In this document: positions 1 through 6,662 of the stretch, piece after piece | Numbering within the stretch: the stretch's first letter is position 1 | How the letters are laid out: each line of letters opens with the position of its first letter | Assembly: GCA_023406915.1 (NCBI GenBank) | Contig: JAEXTR010000335.1 | Location: 1-10,701 of the forward strand | Direction of reading: 5' to 3' | DNA length: 10,701 bases | From: Bacteroidota bacterium | GTDB taxonomy: Bacteria; Bacteroidota; Ignavibacteria; Ignavibacteriales; Ignavibacteriaceae | Translations under genes and position numbers: made by a program | The notes under the pieces: model-generated | What the model saw: the letters and a program-made list of their open reading frames with translations, nothing else | What the model was told of the DNA's origin: nothing | The model's database searches: none

Positions 1-1
1 G

Positions 2-445
2 CTTACGAAAGACCATACAAAGCTACAACAGCAATTGGACAGCCGGAGTGTAAGAAGAAAGATCAACACTCTGGATGGTAATATCCTTACCAGGGTGATT
101 TGCGATACGAAATTCGAGCCCGATTTATTCCCCCAGATTGACAAAAGCTATCCCTTACAGGCGGGCGACGTACTGCTCCTCTGTTCAGATGGTCTCATTA
201 CCGATAAACAGGATGATGACCCCACGCTGATGGAGCGACAGCTGAAAAGAGAAGGGACACTTGAATTTATTACTGAGCAGCTGATCTCGGAAGCCTTCTA
301 TAATGAGTCACATGATAACATCAGTATCGTTTTAGCAACATACGGAAACCGCATCATACAGGACACGAACCTGCCTGTACACCCGTATCCACCGATTGAA
401 CACAATGCCCTACAGACCCTGCTTCATCAGCTGCGGGGCGGTTAA
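2..445 (+). CDS. PP2C-family Ser/Thr protein phosphatase, C-terminal part (5' end outside window)
   Basis: This is the 3' end of a PP2C/PPM metal-dependent protein phosphatase, which removes phosphate from Ser/Thr residues using two Mg2+ or Mn2+ ions. The frame is open from base 2, so 147 residues are visible. A TTG at 35 could be read as a start, but the residues before it (LTKDHT) match the conserved block of the family, so the gene continues upstream of the window. Visible motifs are LTKDHT at residues 1-6, a GDVLLLCSDGLITD block ending near residue 68 whose SDG aspartate is a metal ligand in the family, and HDN near residues 104-106, the C-terminal DN motif that completes the metal site. 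No membrane segment is seen in the visible part. About 30 residues after the DN motif form a proline-containing tail. The likely role is reversal of Hanks-type kinase phosphorylation, but no kinase is in view and the substrate is unknown. Confidence 0.88.
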   Translation, partial: LTKDHTKLQQQLDSRSVRRKINTLDGNILTRVICDTKFEPDLFPQIDKSYPLQAGDVLLLCSDGLITDKQDDDPTLMERQLKREGTLEFITEQLISEAFYNESHDNISIVLATYGNRIIQDTNLPVHPYPPIEHNALQTLLHQLRGG

Positions 446-469
446 TTCTCCTTTTTTACTTCCTCACCC

Positions 470-496
470 AAATAGTATCGTGATGTGATACTGTTT
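470..496 (+). terminator. Weak hairpin between the phosphatase and ARPP-1 genes
   Basis: AGTATC (474-479) and GATACT (487-492) are perfect inverted repeats around a 7-base loop. In RNA the stem extends outward by a U-G wobble and three A-U pairs, giving a stem of about 10 bp over 470-496. The stem lies 25 bases after the phosphatase stop codon. It is AT-rich and has no separate T tract after it, so it could be a weak terminator, an operator, or chance. Confidence 0.35.
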
Positions 497-545
497 CATC
501 CTATCCAGTTGATTACGTTTGCTTTGTACTTTTTTAGTAACAATC

Positions 546-551
546 AAGGTG
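546..551 (+). promoter_or_regulatory. Ribosome binding site that fixes the ARPP-1 gene start
   Basis: AAGGTG lies 6 bases before the ATG at 558. It supports that ATG over the in-frame TTG at 519, which would add 13 residues (with a hydrophobic CTFLV stretch) that do not look like part of the family and have no such site in front. Confidence 0.6.
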
Positions 552-557
552 AACAGT

Positions 558-1466
558 ATGAAGCCCGACTACAAAATTTGCGACAGTCATAATGCAGGTG
601 CAATCTCGATAATTCAATTCAGCACGATCCCGGCTGATACATTTCAGTATATTCATGGACCCAGGGCGCTGAAGGAAGGGATACTGGTAATTACCGAACA
701 GAGTGAATCGGGGGATGTGAATAATCTCATCGCAAAGAATAACTCACCCCACTACATCTTTTTTTCAGATGGTGACATTCTTGAAGGCGCCAAACAGAAC
801 AGGGTGCTGAATACAGCAGTATTGCTGAAGCCGGAAAGCACGTTTACCCTGCCAGTGAGTTGTGTAGAACAGGGACGATGGCACTACCGGAGTAAAAGGT
901 TCTCGGGTTCAGATATGTTTGCCCCGCACAAACTGAGAAAGAACAAGCTGGACAAAATGAGTGAGCGGCACAATGAGAGGGAAATGCATAGCCGGCAAAC
1001 CCAGAGTGATGTGTGGCGGGATGTGAATGAGTACTCGATTTCGTACAGCATCTCATCGGAGACCAGCGACCTGACGGATGTGATGAAGAAAAAGCTTAGT
1101 GCGATGGAGCAAGAATCCCGGTATTCAGCGCCAGAAAAGCATCCTGAATCAAATGGTATCGCGGTATGTGTTGACGGCATGGTTCAGATGGTTGAAGTGT
1201 TTAACCGGCGCGAGATACTCAGTGAATACTTTAACCGGATCGTGCAGTCTGTAATGTTTGACTTTGAGGTCCCCGGGATACAGAAAAGGGATATCAAGGC
1301 AGACGAGTATCATCTGTTAGAGCATTTGGATAAGCTTTTCTCGATGGAGTGGAAGCAGTATCCTGCTACAGCGGAGGGAAATGAATACCGGATTTCGGAG
1401 GGGAATCTCAGTGGCATACAACTCTGTTTTGGGGATCACCTCATTCATATGGTTGCGATGAGGTAA
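558..1466 (+). CDS. ARPP-1 domain protein of unknown function (302 aa)
   Basis: I recognise this as a member of the ARPP-1 family (a Pfam name derived from genomic association with ADP-ribosylglycohydrolases and rhodanese-phosphatase proteins); its biochemical activity is not established to my knowledge. The features that suggest the family are LKEGILVITEQ (residues 38-48), a short acidic linker with VNNLIAKNNS, then DILEGAKQNRVLN (73-85), and a serine/cysteine block LPVSCVEQGRW (98-108). The middle (about 112-190) is charged and probably helical. The C-terminal half contains a predicted alpha/beta region with GIAVCVDGMVQMVEVFN (200-216) and ends in a beta-rich stretch. There is no signal peptide or membrane segment, so it should be cytoplasmic. 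It stands between the PP2C gene (112-base gap) and a strong hairpin, so it is probably transcribed on its own or with the phosphatase, and not with the rnf operon. The family call is from memory of motifs; the function is open. Confidence 0.75.
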   Translation: MKPDYKICDSHNAGAISIIQFSTIPADTFQYIHGPRALKEGILVITEQSESGDVNNLIAKNNSPHYIFFSDGDILEGAKQNRVLNTAVLLKPESTFTLPVSCVEQGRWHYRSKRFSGSDMFAPHKLRKNKLDKMSERHNEREMHSRQTQSDVWRDVNEYSISYSISSETSDLTDVMKKKLSAMEQESRYSAPEKHPESNGIAVCVDGMVQMVEVFNRREILSEYFNRIVQSVMFDFEVPGIQKRDIKADEYHLLEHLDKLFSMEWKQYPATAEGNEYRISEGNLSGIQLCFGDHLIHMVAMR

Positions 1467-1472
1467 GGCTTC

Positions 1473-1519
1473 AATACCCGCCCGGTTTGCCGGATACAGA
1501 TTTTGGCAAACCGGGTATT
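1473..1519 (+). terminator. Strong hairpin after the ARPP-1 gene, probable terminator
   Basis: CCCGGTTTGCC (1481-1491) and GGCAAACCGGG (1505-1515) are perfect 11-bp inverted repeats with a 13-base loop, starting 14 bases after the ARPP-1 stop. An alternative pairing extends the stem: AATACC (1473-1478) can pair with GGTATT (1514-1519) if CGCC (1479-1482) bulges out. The stem is GC-rich at its base, but only a short TATTT follows, so intrinsic termination is likely though not textbook. Confidence 0.65.
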
Positions 1520-1603
1520 TCCTGATACTCCAATCCAACTGCTTCTCTGTTCCAAGAACAAAAAAGATATTTTCATTATTGAAAAAACCCCGCCCATAGA
1601 CCC

Positions 1604-1622
1604 CTAAAAGTTGTGATTTTAG
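1604..1622. repeat. Small inverted repeat upstream of the rnf promoter
   Basis: CTAAAA (1604-1609) and TTTTAG (1617-1622) form a perfect 6-bp inverted repeat with a 7-base spacer, about 55 bases upstream of the proposed -10 element. The position would suit an activator or repressor site, but the arms are short and AT-rich and match no operator that I can name. The rest of 1520-1676 is AT-rich, with A and T tracts and no gene. Confidence 0.25.
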
Positions 1623-1676
1623 CCCAAAAGCGCATTCATATATGGCATAATTTTTGCCTAAATAAAAAGTTCTTTA

Positions 1677-1685
1677 TGCTATAAT
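1677..1685 (+). promoter_or_regulatory. Extended -10 promoter for the rnf operon
   Basis: TGCTATAAT matches the sigma-70-type extended -10 (TGN followed by TATAAT) exactly. The -10 hexamer ends 27 bases before the rnfC ATG, which implies a leader of roughly 20 bases. No good -35 lies at the usual 17-base spacing; the nearest candidate, TTGCCT at 1654-1659, leaves a 20-base spacer. An extended -10 can work with a poor -35, which fits. No clear Shine-Dalgarno sequence precedes rnfC. Confidence 0.55.
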
Positions 1686-1712
1686 CACATATCAATAAAT
1701 CACCGGTATTTT

Positions 1713-3050
1713 ATGTTTGAATCGTTAAGAAAAACATTCACCGGCGGTGCACACCCAAAAGAAGAGAAGGAGCTCACCCAGCATCTTCCTTTTGAAGTTA
1801 TGCCCGTTACGAAGCAGATTATCCTGCCTCTCTCCCAACACATCGGAAAACCCGCAAAAGCATTAGTAGCCAAAGGCGCAGTAGTCAAAGCCGGTCAGGT
1901 TATTGCTGAGGCGCAGGGATTCATTTCCTCCCCAATCTACGCAACAGCTTCAGGCAATGTTACAAAGATTACCACCTCAGCCACCGTTTCCGGGACCCCA
2001 AAGGAATCACTACTGATCACCACAAATGAGGATACAGATGTCGAATTACTGACGCCTCTTTCATTTGAAACAGTTACGGCTGATGAGATCAAGCAGCGTG
2101 TCAAAGATGCAGGGATCGTTGGTCAGGGAGGTGCTGCATTCCCAACCTTTGTAAAGCTTTCTCCTCCAGAAGGAAAGAGAGTTGACATGGTGGTGATTAA
2201 TGGTGCTGAGTGTGAACCGTATCTGACCCGCGATTACCGTTTTATGATGGAACGAACCGAGGATGTGCTGCGCGGTCTAACCCTGATTATGAGAGCAGTT
2301 GGGGTCACCAGGGGTGCAATCGGAATTGAAGACAATAAACCCGATGCGATCAAAGCGCTGCAAAGTGTTGTAGGGCGGTATCCGGGAATTACAATTGAAG
2401 CGCTACCCACCAAGTATCCCCAGGGAGCTGAGAAGATGCTGATTTACAGCATTACGAAGAGAGTTGTGCCTGCCGGCGGACTCCCAATGGATGTGGGCGT
2501 TGTAGTGCAGAATATCGGTACTGCAATTGCGGTACTTGATGCGGTGGTAAAAGGTGAACCTGTGCTGACTGCTGCATTGACGGTGACCGGCAGAGGTATC
2601 AGAACTCCGAGAAACCTGATTGTAAAGATCGGGACTCCGATCATTGAGGTTATCAATTACTGTGGTGGTCTGACTGATGATGCGGTAAAAGTGATTGTGG
2701 GCGGTCCGATGATGGGCGTAGCACAGTACGATCTGAATGCACCCGTTATGAAAGCGACTTCAGGAATAGTAGTGCTTGCAAAGGGTGAAGCCGAAAAGCT
2801 GGAAGAATATCCGTGTGTCCGCTGCGGAAAATGTGTTGATGTGTGTCCTCTGTTCCTGATGCCAACGAAGATTGCAAGTTATTCCCAGTTAGGCAGACCC
2901 GAAGATGCTGAAAAGCTGGGTGTAATGGTATGTATGGAATGCGGCACATGCGCATTCTCCTGCCCTTCAGGTATTCCGCTGGTACAGTGGATCAAGAGAG
3001 GGAAAAAAGAAGTCTTGAAGCTGCAACGCGAAAGACAATCCGGAAACTAA
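1713..3050 (+). CDS. rnfC: Rnf complex subunit RnfC, NADH/FMN-binding with two [4Fe-4S] clusters
   Basis: RnfC is the peripheral cytoplasmic subunit of the Rnf complex. It exchanges electrons with NAD(H) through a non-covalent FMN and two [4Fe-4S] clusters. The 445-residue protein has the usual order: an N-terminal barrel-sandwich region (about 30-105), the Complex1_51K-like flavin/NADH domain with GQGGAAFPTFVKL (137-149) and NGAECEPYLTRD (163-174), an SLBB-like segment (about 255-330), then two ferredoxin motifs, C368-C371-C374-C378P and C407-C410-C413-C417P. It lacks the long Ala/Lys-rich C-terminal tail seen in enterobacterial RsxC, so it is the compact form. The ATG at 1713 is chosen because it is the first start after the promoter and gives the usual N-terminus; the ribosome binding site is poor. 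It is the first gene of the operon, 24 bases before rnfD. Confidence 0.97.
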   Translation: MFESLRKTFTGGAHPKEEKELTQHLPFEVMPVTKQIILPLSQHIGKPAKALVAKGAVVKAGQVIAEAQGFISSPIYATASGNVTKITTSATVSGTPKESLLITTNEDTDVELLTPLSFETVTADEIKQRVKDAGIVGQGGAAFPTFVKLSPPEGKRVDMVVINGAECEPYLTRDYRFMMERTEDVLRGLTLIMRAVGVTRGAIGIEDNKPDAIKALQSVVGRYPGITIEALPTKYPQGAEKMLIYSITKRVVPAGGLPMDVGVVVQNIGTAIAVLDAVVKGEPVLTAALTVTGRGIRTPRNLIVKIGTPIIEVINYCGGLTDDAVKVIVGGPMMGVAQYDLNAPVMKATSGIVVLAKGEAEKLEEYPCVRCGKCVDVCPLFLMPTKIASYSQLGRPEDAEKLGVMVCMECGTCAFSCPSGIPLVQWIKRGKKEVLKLQRERQSGN

Positions 3051-3074
3051 TTCACAACTATTGCGAAGAGAAAC

Positions 3075-4049
3075 ATGACTACTCAGGAAGTTGAAAAAAA
3101 ATCTCTGGAGCTATCAGTAACGCCGCATGTCCACAGTGCCCATACAACTCCGAAGGCAATGTGGTATGTGAACGCAGCACTGGTACCCATAGTGGTTGCT
3201 TCGCTGATATTCTTTGGAATACAGCAGATATTCGTTATCCTTGTTAGTGTGGCATTTGCAGTCGGCACTGAAATAGTGATTAAAACTGCAAGGAAAAAGC
3301 CACTCACCTGGAAAGATGGCAGTGCTGCCCTCACCGGGTTGTTGCTGGCATTGGTCCTTCCCCCCGATTTCAGTCTTGTGAATACTGCGCTTGGCTCCAT
3401 ATTTGCGATTGCTGTAGGTAAGGAGTTGTTCGGTGGTTTAGGATATAATATCTTTAACCCGGCGTTAGTAGGTCGTGCATTCCTTCAGGCTGCGTTTCCT
3501 GTACCGATGACCACATGGGTTAAAAATAATTTCAATGATACGCTGACGGGAGCCACCCCTTTATCTGATTTCAAGTTCGCAGAAGCTGGTCATAAGCCAG
3601 CCCACGATTTGCTTTCGATGTTTTACGGGAACACGATGGGTTCTTTAGGTGAAACCTCAGCGCTGCTTATTCTGCTTGCCGGGATATTTTTAATTATTGT
3701 GGGTGTAGTGAACTGGAGAATACCGCTTTCAATGGTTATTGGAGTGCTCGTAGTTGGTGGATTGTTGTATGCAATGGATATCCACAAGTATCCGCATCCA
3801 CTCTTCCATCTGGTGGGCGGTGGATTCATGTTTGCGGCAGTGTTCATGGCAACTGACTGGGTAACATCACCACTCACGGCAAAGGGGATGTACCTGTACG
3901 GCTTCCTGATTTCAGTAATTGTAGTGCTGATCAGAGTATTCGGCGGACTGCCTGAAGGCGTAATGTATGCGATCCTGATCATGAACGGGTTTGTGCCACT
4001 TATCAACCGTGGTTTTACTCCCAAGATTTTTGGTGAGGTGAAAAAATGA
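3075..4049 (+). CDS. rnfD: Rnf complex subunit RnfD, membrane flavoprotein
   Basis: RnfD is an integral membrane subunit of the NqrB/RnfD family and carries FMN linked by a phosphoester bond to a threonine. The sequence shows D155-T-L-T-G-A-T161, a full match to the flavinylation motif Dxx(S/T)GAT, which marks T161 as the FMN site. Other family blocks are GGLGYNIFNPALVGRAF (120-136) and HPLFHLVGGG through FMATDWVTSPLT (241-268). Hydrophobic segments occur near residues 32-70, 85-115, 195-232, 250-260 and 272-310, consistent with a polytopic protein, and the TGAT loop lies between membrane segments as expected for the periplasmic side. Its length of 324 residues is normal. GAAGAGA lies just before the ATG. 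Its last four bases (ATGA) overlap the rnfG start, which suggests translational coupling. ApbE, encoded in the same operon, is the expected modifying enzyme. Confidence 0.97.
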   Translation: MTTQEVEKKSLELSVTPHVHSAHTTPKAMWYVNAALVPIVVASLIFFGIQQIFVILVSVAFAVGTEIVIKTARKKPLTWKDGSAALTGLLLALVLPPDFSLVNTALGSIFAIAVGKELFGGLGYNIFNPALVGRAFLQAAFPVPMTTWVKNNFNDTLTGATPLSDFKFAEAGHKPAHDLLSMFYGNTMGSLGETSALLILLAGIFLIIVGVVNWRIPLSMVIGVLVVGGLLYAMDIHKYPHPLFHLVGGGFMFAAVFMATDWVTSPLTAKGMYLYGFLISVIVVLIRVFGGLPEGVMYAILIMNGFVPLINRGFTPKIFGEVKK

Positions 4050-4621
4050 AGACTATTATTCAGATGCTTGCAGTGCTTAGTATTATTGGCATTGTCTCCG
4101 GTGGGTCCCTTTATTTACTGGATGACTGGGCACAGCCAATGATAAAGGCAAATAAAGAACTGGCGACCAATCAGGCGATAAAAGAGGTACAACCGGCAAC
4201 CGAAAAAAGCATTCCTTCAAGCGGAGCCATCACATACTACACCTGCCTTAACGGGAAGGGTGATACAGTTGGTTACGCGCTGAAGTGTAAGGGAAATGGT
4301 TTTCAGGGGGCGATTGAGATTATTGTTGGATTATCGAAAGACCTGAATACAATCACGAAAATTTCTGTACTTGAGCAGTCAGAGACTCCTGGTCTCGGTA
4401 CCAAGATTCTTGAAGATGAGTATGCTGGTCAGTACCTCAATCTGGTAGTAACCGATGGAATTACTAAGGTAAAGCCAGGCGAAGGGAATACTGAACAGGC
4501 GAAAAAAGAGGGGAAAGTGGAGACCATTACCGGTGCTACAATCTCAACAAAGTCAGTTATTGCCATTGTTGACCTGGCTGTGAAAGACCTGAAGAAACAC
4601 TTTGCAGAGAGAGGTGTATAA
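4046..4621 (+). CDS. rnfG: Rnf complex subunit RnfG, covalent FMN protein
   Basis: RnfG is a periplasm-facing subunit with one N-terminal membrane anchor (residues about 4-24) and an FMN-binding domain in which FMN is attached to threonine. The domain shows SETPGLGTKI (112-121) and E159-T-I-T-G-A-T165-I-S-T, where T165 is the expected attachment residue. The usual aspartate at the first position of the Dxx(S/T)GAT motif is a glutamate here, a conservative change. The length of 191 residues is typical. The gene starts inside the rnfD stop (ATGA) with GAGGTG upstream as ribosome binding site, and its TAA shares one base with the rnfE ATG. It should pass electrons between RnfD or the RnfA/E centre and RnfC. 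Confidence 0.96.
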   Translation: MKTIIQMLAVLSIIGIVSGGSLYLLDDWAQPMIKANKELATNQAIKEVQPATEKSIPSSGAITYYTCLNGKGDTVGYALKCKGNGFQGAIEIIVGLSKDLNTITKISVLEQSETPGLGTKILEDEYAGQYLNLVVTDGITKVKPGEGNTEQAKKEGKVETITGATISTKSVIAIVDLAVKDLKKHFAERGV

Positions 4622-5328
4622 TGAAGAAACAGATAACTGTGGCACAGGAATTTATGAAGGGGTTATGGGAACAGAACCCTATCATGAAGCAGGTTTTAGG
4701 GACATGTCCCACTCTTGCAGTGACCGTTTCGGTGATGAATGGTATTGCTATGGGGCTCGCTACTACTTTTGTGCTGATATTTTCCAGTATGATGATCTCA
4801 CTTGTCAGGAAATTGATACCTTCACAGGTGCGCATTGCATCGTATATCATCATTATTGCCACTTTTGTGACGGTTGTGGATATCGTCATGAAGGCGAAGT
4901 TTCCAGATATCAGTAAATCATTAGGACCATTTATTCCGTTGATTATTGTGAACTGCATCATCCTGGGCAGGGCGGAAGCGTTTGCATCCAAGAACAGTGT
5001 ATTTAGGTCATTTATTGATGCGCTGGGAATGGGGATCGGGTTTACCGGTACGCTGATCGTACTGTCCAGCGTAAGAGAATTGCTTGGCTCCGGTCAGCTT
5101 TTAGGAATGCAAGTGATCCCGGTTGCAACGAAGGCAGACCCATCGGGTTTTGTACCATGGATAGTTATGATACTTCCGGCTGGAGCTTTTTTAACTCTTG
5201 GCATGATGTTCGGTCTGGCGAAGTATTTTGCCGATCGTAAAGCAAGGCTTCAGAAAGAGGCTCAGATGGCATCATATTTACAAACACAGGCTCAGGAAAC
5301 TGCAACCGTAAGCCCTGAAGGAGTGTAG
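4621..5328 (+). CDS. rnfE: Rnf complex subunit RnfE, membrane [2Fe-2S] half
   Basis: RnfE (NqrD/RnfE family) is a polytopic membrane protein. Together with RnfA it forms an inverted-symmetric pair that holds an iron-sulfur centre within the membrane. The two expected cysteines are present: C29 in GTCPTLAV and C112 in IVNCIILGRAEAFAS. Five or six hydrophobic segments are visible between residues 32 and 205. The C-terminal tail after about residue 205 is polar and Gln/Ala-rich (about 30 residues), making the protein slightly longer (235 aa) than many homologues. AGAGG lies 6 bases before the ATG, and the start overlaps the rnfG stop as TAATG. RnfA begins one base after its stop. The NqrD name is less likely because the operon has RnfB and lacks NqrA and NqrF. 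Confidence 0.96.
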   Translation: MKKQITVAQEFMKGLWEQNPIMKQVLGTCPTLAVTVSVMNGIAMGLATTFVLIFSSMMISLVRKLIPSQVRIASYIIIIATFVTVVDIVMKAKFPDISKSLGPFIPLIIVNCIILGRAEAFASKNSVFRSFIDALGMGIGFTGTLIVLSSVRELLGSGQLLGMQVIPVATKADPSGFVPWIVMILPAGAFLTLGMMFGLAKYFADRKARLQKEAQMASYLQTQAQETATVSPEGV

Positions 5329-5329
5329 T

Positions 5330-5905
5330 ATGGAAAATATAGTAATAATTTTTATTTCTGCATCAATTGTCAATAACTTCATTCTCTCGTATTTCCTTGG
5401 TATATGCCCGTTTATTGGTGTATCAGGAAAGCTTTCATCAGCTTTGTCGATGGGAATGGCGACAACCTTCGTCATGGTTCTGACTGCCATCGTCAGCTGG
5501 CTGATATATCATCTCGTGTTAGTTCCCTTTGATGTAGCTGTGCTACAGTATGTCACCTTTATCCTGGTTATTGCATCGTTGGTACAGTTTGTTGAAATGG
5601 TTATCAAAAAAATTAGTCAGCCGCTTTACCGTGCTCTGGGTATTTTTCTGCCATTGATCACCACAAACTGCGCGATACTTGGATTAGCGTTGTTAGAGAT
5701 CATGCGGGAATACACCTTCCTTGAGAGTATTTCATTTGGTTTGGGTGCCGGGGTTGGTTTTACCATGGCATTGGCAATCATGGCGGGAATACGGGAAGAG
5801 CTGGAGCTTGCAGATGTTCCCTCAGCATTTAAAGGTGTACCCGTTACCCTCGTGACGGCTGGTTTACTTGCACTTGCCTTTATGGGCTTTGCAGGAATGA
5901 TTTAA
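5330..5905 (+). CDS. rnfA: Rnf complex subunit RnfA, membrane [2Fe-2S] half
   Basis: RnfA (NqrE/RnfA family) is the partner of RnfE in the membrane core. It has 191 residues and six predicted membrane segments, with the family cysteines C26 in LGICPFIG and C114 in TTNCAILG, which together with the RnfE pair bind the intramembrane cluster. Conserved N-terminal residues VNNFILSYFLGICPF (14-28) and the AGIREELELADVP region (152-164) fit the family. AAGGAG (5318-5323), inside the end of rnfE, lies 6 bases before the ATG. The 28-base gap that follows is the longest inside the operon after the rnfA start and separates the core rnfCDGEA block from the accessory genes. Confidence 0.97.
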   Translation: MENIVIIFISASIVNNFILSYFLGICPFIGVSGKLSSALSMGMATTFVMVLTAIVSWLIYHLVLVPFDVAVLQYVTFILVIASLVQFVEMVIKKISQPLYRALGIFLPLITTNCAILGLALLEIMREYTFLESISFGLGAGVGFTMALAIMAGIREELELADVPSAFKGVPVTLVTAGLLALAFMGFAGMI

Positions 5906-5933
5906 GTAAAAAGTTTATAATACGGAGTTCGTT

Positions 5934-6662
5934 ATGATTTCTCGTCGTTCATTTCTTAAGTTAGCCGGTCTCGCAACCGTGACTGTTGGTGCCGGATCAG
6001 TGGTTGGAGCTATTGCAGGTGAGCATTCCTCAGTATTGCGCGTCAGTGCATTCATTCCAAAGAATGAGATGATTCTGGGTTCGGTATTACAGTTGTTCAC
6101 TTCACTTCGCCCTGAGATCAGGGATGGCGTGGTGCTACAGTACAGCGGTGATCGGGCGTTCGGCAAGGTGGCTGCGCAATATCTCCCTCAGCATGGTAAG
6201 TCAGGTGTTCTGGTTCTCAATGTTCATGAAATCGGGAAAGAGGTTATCGGTGACATCATCGTGAGTGATGAATCCCGTTCCCTGTATGATCCAAAAGGTG
6301 ATTTCAGCGGTCAGTTGTCTTCCATACGGAAGAGTCTGAAGAACACGAATGCAGGTGTTCTTGTTACCGCAACCTTTATGCCTGCACACTGGAGTGATCT
6401 CTTCAAGAGCAGCAAGCTGGTTGCAGTGGTTGAATCAAACAACCGCATTCAGGATAAAATCAGTTTAAACCGCGCAAACACTGAGATCAAAGTTGATGGT
6501 ACCGATGGAAAAACAGTTGTTGAGGTTGGACACGGTACTGCACGGTTTAAGGGTTCAAACTGCCGCCACGGTTTATGCGTCCATCAGGGTTCTGTTGGTC
6601 ATAATGGCGGGCTGGTAGTATGCGCACCGAACAAGGTTCTGGTACGCATCGAACAGGCATAA
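5934..6662 (+). CDS. Tat-signal protein with C-terminal NusG-II-like domain, Rnf-associated
   Basis: No function is established that I know of. The 242-residue product begins with a twin-arginine signal (S3-R-R-S-F-L-K9, then a hydrophobic stretch to about 28), so it is predicted to be exported in folded form or anchored on the periplasmic side. Residues about 35-175 form an alpha/beta-looking region that I do not recognise. Residues about 183-242 resemble the NusG domain II family: a beta-rich segment with EVGHGTARF, then C210-R-H-G-L-C215-V-H-Q-G, and V-V-C230-A-P-N-K-V, which is the family's three-cysteine pattern ending in the C-x-P-N-(K/R) motif. Stand-alone NusG-II proteins of about 110-130 residues are often found beside rnf or apbE genes, so the N-terminal domain and Tat signal are extra. 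The start is supported by CGGAG (5923-5927) 6 bases upstream. The TAA overlaps the apbE ATG by one base. It may help FMN transfer or assembly of periplasmic Rnf parts (inference). Confidence 0.8.
   Translation: MISRRSFLKLAGLATVTVGAGSVVGAIAGEHSSVLRVSAFIPKNEMILGSVLQLFTSLRPEIRDGVVLQYSGDRAFGKVAAQYLPQHGKSGVLVLNVHEIGKEVIGDIIVSDESRSLYDPKGDFSGQLSSIRKSLKNTNAGVLVTATFMPAHWSDLFKSSKLVAVVESNNRIQDKISLNRANTEIKVDGTDGKTVVEVGHGTARFKGSNCRHGLCVHQGSVGHNGGLVVCAPNKVLVRIEQA

Noticed and set aside
1548..1560. TGTTC-CAA-GAACA palindrome, considered as a LexA-type site
   Set aside because: The arms are in the opposite order to the Gram-positive LexA box (GAAC-4-GTTC) and the spacing is 3, and no SOS gene starts nearby.
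1611..1690. TTGTGA (1611) and TCACAT (1685) considered as halves of a Rex redox-sensor site
   Set aside because: A Rex operator needs the two halves within about 20 bases; these are more than 60 bases apart.
4602..4916. Plus-strand open frame of 104 codons overlapping the start of rnfE
   Set aside because: It lies in another frame over conserved rnfE sequence, has no ribosome binding site of its own that stands out, and its product is cysteine- and tyrosine-rich without known motifs. It is a shadow of rnfE.
3623..4991. Long minus-strand open frames opposite rnfD (3623-4024) and rnfG/rnfE (4557-4991)
   Set aside because: They are antisense to strongly conserved membrane-protein genes; the hydrophobic-coding strand often yields open antisense frames. 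No start signals or recognisable motifs.
5916..5921. TATAAT in the 28-base gap between rnfA and the NusG-II gene
   Set aside because: No -35-like sequence lies at 16-19 bases upstream and no extended -10 TG is present; the site is inside a tightly spaced operon, so it is probably chance.
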